Shown one piece after another: positions 56,361 through 64,000 of a stretch of 64,000 nt of DNA (its first letter is position 1; the number at the start of each line of letters is the position of its first letter). The position numbers were made by a program, and so were the translations under genes. The DNA is from Brachionus manjavacas (lineage: Eukaryota; Rotifera; Eurotatoria; Ploima; Brachionidae). The notes beneath the pieces are model-generated. The model saw only the letters and a program-made list of their open reading frames with translations. It had not been told where the DNA came from and did not search any database. The DNA lies in the NCBI GenBank assembly GCA_019054805.1, contig JAHQIY010000007.1, positions 4,717,501 to 4,781,500 of the forward strand. The letters run 5' to 3'.

Positions 56361-57043
56361 TTAGATAAGACTAACGGGTGAAGGCAGAGTTTTCGGAACA
56401 TTCGAAAGTTAAAAACTCCTTTTTTTTAAAGAATAAAGAATAAGGACAAGTTATTTAGCAAAATTTTTATTAAATTTTTCTTTTATATGATTTATTCGGA
56501 TTTTGTCAATCCCACTGATGACACCTTCTATTAGGGTCTGTATTGATGTTAGGCTGATTTTGCCCAGGAAGTTTAGTATCCTGAGCCTTGAGTTTAAAAT
56601 CTTCATTAGGTTTAGCTTCAGAAAATTTGCAGAGTTATCCATCTTGTTGACATGATCGATTGAAGTTTCGAACATAAAGTCCAATGACGCTTCTGCGTTA
56701 TGAGAGCTCGTTAAGTCGGGCCAGAATATAAAATTTTTGTCTGAATGATACTTATTGGTGAAGGGAAGCAATCTCCTGCTCAGAAATTCATCTTGGTAAA
56801 CGATCTGATTAATTGCATTGCCACTTTCAACGATATATGGCTCTGAGATTCCTTTTGCAGACACAGCAACCCAAACTAAAATTTTTTTCTCGAACTTGAC
56901 CTAATGCACGAATCTTTAAGTAAGTCAAAAGAATTATAATTTCAAGTAAAATATACTAAATAAACTCTGAGGAGTTGCATTTAAAATGAGCACAAGCTTA
57001 GTCCGGAAACTTTGTCTTCACCCATTAGACCCCTGCAGAATGT
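56361..57043 (-). mobile_element. Tc1/mariner remnant with terminal repeats
   Basis: The minus strand encodes ILVWVAVSAKGISEPYIVES, then HSDKNFIFWPDLTSSHNAEA and FVNK-like sequence, the middle of a Tc1/mariner DDE transposase (FWPD gives the second catalytic Asp). Its 3' part drifts out of similarity. Inverted copies of a TCTAATGGGTGAAGACAAAG-type sequence lie on both sides (left about 56368-56396, right about 57001-57036), so these are terminal repeats. The right repeat is preceded outwards by CCCCTGCA. The N-terminal DNA-binding half is absent; the element is internally deleted and inactive. Confidence 0.65.
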
Positions 57044-57451
57044 GGTCAAAAAATTAGGTAATAAAAATAAGAGTCGAACAAATTTAAATTTAAATTTCAG
57101 TTAAAATCTTTTTTTTAATTTCAAATATTTGAAAATTTATTAAATACCTTCAGAAAATTTTTATATTACTTCAAGACTGCTTCTAACTGCTTTTAATAAG
57201 TCTTTTTTGTATAATTTGGCATAGCTATACTCTTTAAACCGTTTACGCTACGTTTTTTATTCCAAATTATTTATAAAATTGCTTTAAATTTCTACTAATA
57301 AAAAAAAACAAAAATGATCTTTTTAGCTAGAATAATAATTTATTAAACATTTTTTTGATAAAATAATAGCAGATATTTTATTAAAATTTTATACAATTGA
57401 AATTCAAAACATTATATTGTTGACATTTATTCAAAAAAAAATTTAAAAATT
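57044..57451. other. Intergenic DNA
   Basis: About 400 bp between the Tc1/mariner remnant and the 3' end of FBXO4. No feature seen. Confidence 0.45.
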
Positions 57452-58576
57452 TTAAAAATCTTCATTCTCGATTTTATTGATTCTGTTTATTAAACTCTTA
57501 TTATTTACACTACTTAAAATCCATTCGAAGCCAAAAACAGCATCTTTTAATTTATCTTGAAAAATTTGGCAATCTCTAATGCACCATTCACGGTCTAAAT
57601 TAACAATATCCAAGCATTCTAAAATTTTGGCACACGATATCGGGCTCACGCTTTCGTTATCTCTATTCGTGTTGCATGAAAGAATTAAGAGTGGCAAATT
57701 TCTGTCCATTTCTTTCATAAGAACATTCAGTTCAAATTTATAATTTTCAATTTCTTTTACATCATTATCTTCAATGAGCTTTTTTAAATGCAAACTATCA
57801 ATTATGTACACGAATCCAACTGCATCCGAACAAGCTTCTCTAACTCGAGGCTGCAATTCATAGACTTGGTCGTTCTCTTTTTGAGTGGCTAGTAGTAAAC
57901 GATTTTGATCCAAACAATGTTTGACTGATGAGCGAATTTTTTTTACATTTGTGTACAAAATAGTTAAATTAAAAGATTTGCTATTAAAGAGTTTTAATTT
58001 GATTCCCGAGCCATATCCATCTTTTCCAGGTATCATACCCATAGTCTTGAACTCGGAATTCCAAAGTATTTTGGTGACCAAACAGCTGGTCGTTGTTTCT
58101 AATCCTGGTCCAAACATTACCAACTTGTCAATCTTGGGCTCAGACCATGAGCCGAAAATGTTGAGGTTGAAAAAATTTGAAAATTTTGATAAAACTGATG
58201 TAGCTGATAGCCTGAAACTGTTGTCAATAGAAATATTTTCACTAGTGCTACTTACATTGAAGGCTTTTTGTCCTTTTTGGAATGTTTCTAAATAATCTAG
58301 AATTTGATTTTCTATTACCAATTCGGGACAAATTGAAGTGTAGCGTTCTTTGTAATCTAGAAAATTTGAATTTGTATAAGAATTGGAGTACAAAACGTTC
58401 CATTTTGGAAGATCATGTAAATATCTTTGCTTCCAATAGAATTCATCATTCGAGATTTTGTACAGATTTTTGTTGACTTGGCAAAGTTTACCCAGATCTT
58501 TTGGGTTTAATCTGTCCATTATTTGGATCATTAAATCGAATGGTAATTCATCTAGATTTGTAGCCATTTTATCCAT
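57452..58576 (-). CDS. FBXO4: FBXO4, F-box protein with GTPase-like domain
   Basis: Single exon, 374 residues, close to the vertebrate length. Residues about 9-50 (DELPFDLMIQIMDRLNPKDL...WKQRYLHDLPKW) are an F-box, which docks on SKP1 of an SCF ubiquitin ligase. The C-terminal two thirds match the atypical GTPase-like substrate domain specific to FBXO4: LVMFGPGLETTTSCLVTKIL, YGSGIKLKLFNSKSFNLTIL, VGFVYIIDS, LPLLILSCNT, and the closing WCIRDCQIFQDKLKDAVFGF. In vertebrates FBXO4 targets TRF1 and others; the substrate here is unknown. Two ATGs lie close together (58576 and 58567); I use the first. Lack of introns stands out among the long conserved genes of this window. Confidence 0.93.
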   Translation of the reverse strand: MDKMATNLDELPFDLMIQIMDRLNPKDLGKLCQVNKNLYKISNDEFYWKQRYLHDLPKWNVLYSNSYTNSNFLDYKERYTSICPELVIENQILDYLETFQKGQKAFNVSSTSENISIDNSFRLSATSVLSKFSNFFNLNIFGSWSEPKIDKLVMFGPGLETTTSCLVTKILWNSEFKTMGMIPGKDGYGSGIKLKLFNSKSFNLTILYTNVKKIRSSVKHCLDQNRLLLATQKENDQVYELQPRVREACSDAVGFVYIIDSLHLKKLIEDNDVKEIENYKFELNVLMKEMDRNLPLLILSCNTNRDNESVSPISCAKILECLDIVNLDREWCIRDCQIFQDKLKDAVFGFEWILSSVNNKSLINRINKIENEDF

Positions 58577-59604
58577 ATTTCATTGATTTTAATGCATAAA
58601 CCCAATGTATTTATATGTTTGAAAATGAACATTTAGAAGTAGAAACGTGTATCAAAATTTAATGTCGAGAATTTTCAATTAATTTCGCAATTTGAATATT
58701 TTTATTAGTAATAAATAATCATAAACTTTAAGAAAAAAATTTGGAATTAAAAAGCAAAAATTTAAGTTAATTATTTAGAAACATCAGATATTATTATTTA
58801 ATTAAGTTTGATATTTTTTTAATTATTTTTTTATTAGTCATATTTTAACATAAAATTTATAAATATTGATTAGATAAAATATTTAAAATAGAGAAATAAT
58901 AAAATAATGTAGAATCGATTTAAATTTAATTTCTCAAAATTGAAGACAAAAAAATATTTAAAAAATTTTAAAATAATTATCTTTAAAATAATTTAAAATT
59001 TTTATTTTTAACTCCTAAAATCACAATGAAAATTTTTTTAAAGTCTGGAGACAATTTTACCATTTATGTCAAATTACGAATAGTAATGACCTATGGAAAT
59101 TTAATACCGCAACAAAAAATAAGCTACATAAAATTTAATAAAAGGAATATCTAATTCTAATTAACTTTATCAATTAAAAAAAACTAGATCTCTTTTTAAA
59201 ATAAACGTAAAAATATAATTGATCCATTTCATTTTCAAAATCATTATTAAAGTCATCATTTTCCTCATTGAATTTTTCGTAATTCTAAAATGTTCAACAT
59301 TTAGAAGGCGTCTTTTTGCCGAGAAATGGCTCAGAAAAGTGTAATTTTATAAAAAGTAGATTTTGAAATTTAATGGTTCAATTTATTTTACTATAAAAAT
59401 ACAATATTTCTGGTGAATCCAAAAAAAAGCCTCTTGGACCTTAACGTTTATTTTTCTTTACAAAATAAACACATTTTCAATCAAAATTGAATAAATTATT
59501 TGAATTTGATGGGAAAAAAATTTTGTCAAAAATTATTAAATAAATTGAGCAAAGAGCAAAAGAATTATCAAAAAGGGTCAGAAAAAACCCTTTTAAAAAA
59601 ATTG
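58577..59604. other. Intergenic AT-rich DNA
   Basis: About 1 kb between FBXO4 and the LINE end. No supported feature. Confidence 0.5.
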
Positions 59605-60300
59605 AAATTAGTTAGTTAGTTAGTTTAAACTGCGGTATAGACAAGTTTATACCAACGCATTTAAGCGTTTAGCCTTTTTAAGGCTTTGACAGTAATTGCT
59701 TCGTGACATTCCAAACACTTCTTCATCAATGAAACCCTTGAAACTATTTGTCGATGTCGCTGACACTGCATATTCAGATAAATCGTTCCAAACTGAAGTA
59801 ACTCGATTTGATAGAAAATTGTAGCGGTATGACGCTTTTTTTTTGATCTCACGTACTAATCTTTTGTTGTGCTTTTTTCTCAGATTGATTGGAGTAGTTG
59901 TGGCACGACCATTAACTATTTTGTACATTTGTATCAGATCACCTCTTTGGCGTCTGTCTTCTAGGCTAATTAAATTGAGTTCGTGAAGACGTAGCTCGTA
60001 CGGTTTGGTCTTGATCGATTTAACTAACTTGGTTGCTCTTCTTTGTACTTTCTTAAACATTTTTATGTCGGTCTTATAATGTGGACACCACGTACTTACC
60101 GCGTATTCCAAATGTGGCCTCACTAAGGCTGTGTACAAGGGCTTTAGTGTCTCTTTACCCAAATATCTAAAAGAGTTTTTTATTTGACCCAGCACTCTAT
60201 TTCCCTTTGCTGCCGCATGAGAACATTGCATTTTCCATTCCATATCATTGGAAACCAGGACTCCAAGATCTCTTTCTTCTCCAATTCTTAAAAAAAAGAC
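59605..60300 (-). mobile_element. LINE (CR1/L2-like) 3' end, intact frame
   Basis: An uninterrupted frame encodes about 210 residues of LINE C-terminus: EERDLGVLVSNDMEWKMQCS, RVLGQIKNSF, ALVRPHLEYAVSTWCPHY, LEDRRQRGDLIQMYKIVNG, NFLSNRVTSVWNDLSEYAVS and the stop. About 20 bases beyond the stop the element ends in a CTAA tandem repeat (minus strand), visible as TTAGTTAGTTAGTTAG at 59610-59625. Such short 3' tandem repeats are typical of CR1/L2 elements. It is 5'-truncated at about 60290. An intact frame points to a recent insertion. TTAAAAAAA occurs at both borders and could be a target duplication, but in this AT-rich DNA that proves little. Confidence 0.8.
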
Positions 60301-60802
60301 CACTGAAGCTAATTTTTTTGATTTAAAAACATAAATGAATTGGTCAAGTTTTCAGTCTGTCTTCGGGATAGAAATCTGTCAATTTTTATTTAATCTTTAT
60401 CTTTTACTATTTAAAAAATTTTACATTTTCTTTTTTAAATAGATGTCTTATTTTATATTTAGTATATAAAATAAATAAAAAGACATAGTTTTTTTAAAAC
60501 ATACTCTTGTTAAAATTGATATATTTTCTAATGAAAAAAAAGGTAATTTTAAATTTTAGGAAACTTTTAATAAAGTTGACGAAGCGTAAAACTTTATTCC
60601 AATATTAATTAAATTTATTCGAAAAAAAACATTATAAATAAAGTATGATTTATGAAATTGAAATTTAGTTAATAGTAATGGATGGTACTCGGGATACATT
60701 CTTTTTTTTGAATACTGAAAATGAGAGTATTCGGACACTTGAGAATGTACAAAATTCCATTAGAGCATCTAAAAAACCGATCAACAAATCCGGGAACAAT
60801 GC
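60301..60802. other. Intergenic DNA
   Basis: About 500 bp. No supported feature. Confidence 0.45.
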
Positions 60803-61279
60803 TTAAGTCTCTGTGAGGATCACAGCCATCTTAAAAATTTTATCTCTAATAGCTTTGCTATAAATAATTAAGAAAAATTTTCTACTTGAATCTCCGCAAT
60901 ATCCGCTGATATTACTTGGAAAATTGCACACTTTTAGCTCCTCATCAAATACAGTACTATAAGGACATCTCATTATAAAAAGTGTACCTTTAATGCATCT
61001 TCTGAAATTGCGGCAGCTATTTGGCATTCTAGTTAGATCTATCATTGAATCACATCTTGAATACTGAACATTGCCGTAAATTGTAGGATATGAATTTTCC
61101 AAATACTCATTTGATGCTCTTTTTTCGAATCGTTTATCATATAATGGTCGAGAGTGTCTCTCAGATGTATTGATGGCAAATGCTAGACATAATGATTTAT
61201 TAACTCGAAAATTTATTTTAACAAGGACTAAAATTGAATAAAGATAAATTCTTTTCATATTTAAAAATTTTAACCACAT
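60803..61279 (-). CDS. Secreted chitin-binding (peritrophin-A, CBM14) protein
   Basis: A 158-codon frame. Translation probably starts at the inner Met (61258; MKRIYLYSILVLVKINFRV), which gives a leader-like start; the outer ATG at 61279 is also possible. One peritrophin-A module spans about residues 75-127: C-x12-C-x5-C-x9-C-x12-C-x9-C, with FRRC, FIMRCPYSTVFDEELKVCNF and YCGD typical of the family. Such modules bind chitin in cuticle, lorica or gut lining. Between leader and module is a basic linker with KR and RR sites (YDKRFEKRAS). The residues after YCGDSS are hydrophobic or chance-like; a donor-like AAGTAG there could mean that an intron and further exons follow. A functional link with the chitinase 10 kb away is possible but not shown. 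Confidence 0.65.
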   Translation of the reverse strand: MWLKFLNMKRIYLYSILVLVKINFRVNKSLCLAFAINTSERHSRPLYDKRFEKRASNEYLENSYPTIYGNVQYSRCDSMIDLTRMPNSCRNFRRCIKGTLFIMRCPYSTVFDEELKVCNFPSNISGYCGDSSRKFFLIIYSKAIRDKIFKMAVILTET

Positions 61280-62689
61280 TTAATATTATTTCAATTTATA
61301 TTCTATACACAACACTCCTAAGGGCAATAATTGACATTCATATTATTTAATAGATAAGTCAATCTAACTAATTAAATTTTGATAAATAGGCGATTATTTC
61401 GCAAATATTTCATTAAACTTGAAAAGAATACAAATATATTTCAGTCTGACTTGGAGCCGATCACCAACGCTATAATTTATTCACTCGAAAATTTATTTTA
61501 ACAAGGGCTAAAATTAAATAACTATAAATTCTTTTTATTTAAAAAAAAATTACACTCTGACCTGAACTTATTCTAACTTTATTTAATAATTTTATTTGAA
61601 TATCGAGGATCCAAATAGCACTGTTAAAGATAGAGTTGTTTCAACTCAGATTTAAGCAACAACCCCTGTTCAAAATGAAAAAATATTGGTAAATCAAACT
61701 AAACAAAAATTAAATTAAATATTGTGGTTTTCTATTTTTTTTATTTACAATTTTTTAAACGTTAAAAAGATTTAATTTTTTTTAATCTTTGATTTTATTT
61801 TTCAAATTCAAATTAACCTCCATAAGGAGAAGTAAAATAAAGATAAAAATACAAGTTTTGCATAAAAATAAAAAGAAAGTAAAATTAAATAAAAATAAAA
61901 CATTAGAAAAGGCAAAATGTATAGCCATTAATAAAACCTTTATTTATTAGCTATTAATTGTTTCGTTTCTTTAAGTCATGAAACAGATTGAATTAAAAGG
62001 TTAGCTGAACAAGCCTACACCCATCAAACTTTTGAAAAAAACAGTTTGCTTATATATATAAAATTCAAATAAAATAAACAATCTTTTATGCTTTTACAAT
62101 TTTTATTTTTCAAGAATATATAATTTAATTAATTCAAAATTATTCAATTTTTTGTATAACATTTACTTTTTGCTCTAATTTATGTGTTTTTTCAATTTTT
62201 TAAAAAATCAAAAATAACTTTTACAAATCCCAAAATTAACGCTAATGTGGCTGAAAGGAAGAATTAATATTCATTCCAAACAGCCAGGGGATTTTTCCCA
62301 AATAATTTTTAAATAAATAAATAAATATATATAAAAAATAAATTTAAAAATTATTAACATGACTTGAAAATAAAAAAAATTTAACTCATCGACTTGACTT
62401 ATAAAAACAACTCTGCATCAAACGTCATCAAACATCAAACGTCAAACGAGTTGAAAAATATATTTTAAAATCAGCTTCTTGTGGTGTTATGGTAAAACTT
62501 GAAACAGGAAATAAGCCTTTCATCATAAAAACTTCAAAAATATTACATCAATTGCTTCATTAATTCTCGCATTAACATGGATAAACTCTAGCCCAAGATA
62601 TTTCAATTGAAATAAATAAATAAATTTACCAAAAAATTAAGCAAATTTATTTCCAACAAATTTTTTTTAAATATTTATTATTATTTTTT
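61280..62689. other. Intergenic DNA
   Basis: About 1.4 kb. It contains the duplicated 5' end of the peritrophin-A gene (61479-61555). An AACAACTCTG word at about 62405 is preceded by GACTTGACTT and may be a third, right-end scrap of the hAT-like MITE. Confidence 0.4.
61479..61555 (-). pseudogene. Partial duplicate of peritrophin-A gene 5' end
   Basis: About 60 bases (ACTCGAAAATTTATTTTAAC and onward to AAATTCTTTT) repeat the sequence at 61202-61260, which encodes the leader of the neighbouring gene, in the same orientation with a few changes. The chitin-binding part is not duplicated. A remnant of a local duplication. Confidence 0.5.
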
Positions 62690-64000
62690 ATTTATTTGTT
62701 TTCTGTACCGAGCTAGGGCTCATTCAGATTAAATTTAAAAAAATAAAAATAAAGTAACTAAGCCAAAAAAAAAAACATGAAAGTTAAGAAGACATATATT
62801 GAAATAGATTGTTGCATGAGGCACATGTTTACATAGTTCAAGCTTTAGGAAAAAAAGAGGAAATAGTAAGGTAGCAATTATGAATTGCTTGTAGTTTATT
62901 GATATTATTTTATGAAAATGAATTCATGATAGGAAAAGAATAGTCTAAAATTGATCCGACTAAAGATTTCTATAAATTTCCTAGTGTGTTTTGATTGAGA
63001 CCCCATTTTTTGTTTGACAATATCTTAAAAATATTTAGCCTTTTGTTGCAGCGTTCTTTAATTTCGTCTACCAGTATATTATATTTTAACTTAGAATCAA
63101 ATTTAATACCAAGAAACTTGATTTCTTTTTGGCTCACTATTCTGTTTTCATAAATTTTTAAGTTTAGATTATCACTCTGTTTTTTGTACCTAGAGAAGAC
63201 TACTGAACACGACTTTTCAACTGATATCTTCATTTTCCACTTAATAAGCCATTGTTCTAGTTCGTTGTTGTATTTACTAAATACAACAACATAAGATAAA
63301 TGATTTATCTTATTTTTAAGGTTTCCCTTTTTGTTAAAAATGAAGAGTGTAACTAGATTATCTGCGAAAAGCAGAGAGTATTCATTATTTGTCTTACTTC
63401 TTTTGGGGATGTCATTAATACAGTACGTTTCTGAAATAAGTTGACAGCTCGCTTAAGCACATGCTCAAGAGCTGCGCTAGGTTGTTAAATTCGCTTGAGC
63501 ATATGCTCTAAGATTGTGCTAGAACAAAAAAAATGTTCTAGAGCATGTTCAAGTATCCACTAATTGTGTCAATTTTTTTATCATATGGCAATAGGGAAAG
63601 TTATATATAATTTAATTAATTATGTTAATTTTTGCAATAATTTATTTAAAATACTTGCGAAGAAAAATAAATGTTCTAGAGCTGCTTAAGCAGACAAGAG
63701 AAAGTGCTTAAGCAATGCTTTAGAGCTGCTTGTGCAGTGCTCTAAAAACTGTCAACTTATTTCTGAAACGTAATGTATATATACCAAATAAAAGAGAACT
63801 AACTACTGAGCCTTGAGGAACACCTGCAGTTATTTGATATTCTTCGCACAGGTGATCATTCACATTTACCTTAAATGTCCTATAATCTAAAAAGGATCTA
63901 ATCCAGCTAGTCAAGTAATGATGTGGATTCATTTTAATCAATTTAAAAACTAAACCTTCTTGACAAACCCTATCAAAGGCTTTAAAAGTATCAAAAAACA
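62690..64000 (-). mobile_element. LINE reverse transcriptase (jockey-like), cut by window edge
   Basis: The minus strand reads DTFKAFDRVCQEGLVFKLIK at the edge, then RSFLDYRTFKVNVNDHLCEE, ITAGVPQGSVVSSLLFGIY, [MITE], INDIPKRSKTNNEYSLLFAD, LEQWLIKWKMKISVEKSCSV and IKFLGIKFDSKLKYNILVDE. These are the core reverse transcriptase motifs in order. The FADD box reads FADN, so a catalytic Asp is lost. Past 62970 a stop is followed by LVGSILDYSFPIMNSFS and NCYLTISSF, then the 3' tail shared with other copies (CCGAGCTAGGGCTCATTCAG at 62708-62727). The 5' part lies outside the window. Confidence 0.8.
63421..63775. mobile_element. Tc1/mariner-type MITE with TA duplication
   Basis: 355 bp with 27-base terminal inverted repeats (63421-63447 and 63749-63775; start CAGTACGTTTCTGAAATAAG; two mismatches). 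TA flanks both ends (63419-63420 and 63776-63777). Removing the element and one TA restores GIYIND in the LINE reverse transcriptase, proving the borders. The inside is full of palindromic GCTTAAGC, TTGAGC and AGAGC words in both orientations. No coding capacity. Confidence 0.88.

Noticed and set aside
57921-58476. Plus-strand open frames over FBXO4
   Set aside because: Shadows of the FBXO4 exon.

Overview
The window is strongly AT-rich eukaryotic DNA carrying animal genes: a DMRT2-type DM-domain factor, COG6, FBXO4, ABHD13, CDV3, LETMD1, a CFAP97D-type ciliary protein, a UAP56-binding mRNA export adaptor, a GH18 chitinase and a peritrophin-A protein. Introns are very short, mostly about 45-60 bp with GT...AG ends. 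Many decayed LINE pieces and small inverted-repeat DNA elements lie between and inside genes. This best fits a compact, AT-rich invertebrate such as a monogonont rotifer (Brachionus-like). That assignment is inference from composition, intron size and transposon style; no marker here proves it.

Layout. 0.7-1.5 kb: export adaptor (-). 3.5-4.2 kb: LINE scraps. 4.7-6.1 kb: DMRT2-like gene (-). 11.8-12.6 kb: CFAP97D-like gene (+). 14.8-15.3 kb: hAT-like MITE. 17.6-18.4 kb: CDV3 (-). 21.4-21.7 kb: fold-back element, followed by an unrecognised gene (+). 23.4-41.8 kb: seven members (A-G) of a secreted four-cysteine protein family that I do not recognise, mixed with LINE, Mutator-like and Tc1-like fragments. 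41.9-51.4 kb: gene-dense, with a cysteine-rich protein (-), COG6 (-, 14 exons), LETMD1 (+, 7 exons) and a chitinase (+, 13 exons including a 7-nt microexon). 51.7-54.9 kb: ABHD13 (-). 56.4-57.0 kb: Tc1/mariner remnant with terminal repeats. 57.5-58.6 kb: FBXO4 (-). 59.6-60.3 kb: LINE 3' end. 60.8-61.3 kb: chitin-binding protein (-). 62.7 kb to the right edge: LINE reverse transcriptase broken by a TA-flanked MITE.

The main candidate for something undescribed is the A-G cluster. All seven have an N-terminal hydrophobic leader (clear signal peptides in A, B and D-F), a C-x10-C-x(6-8)-C block, an L-[FY]-P-R motif and a fourth cysteine in a C-[WYF] context. Five of them end in a conserved dibasic site (KK or KR) followed by a glycine/aromatic-rich tail. 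Members C and G lack the tail and carry introns, including one phase-2 intron at the same place; the five tailed members are intronless. Several have TATA boxes about 40-80 bp upstream of the ATG.

Exon joins were worked out by eye from reading frame, GT-AG borders and remembered family sequences. No alignment or database search was run.
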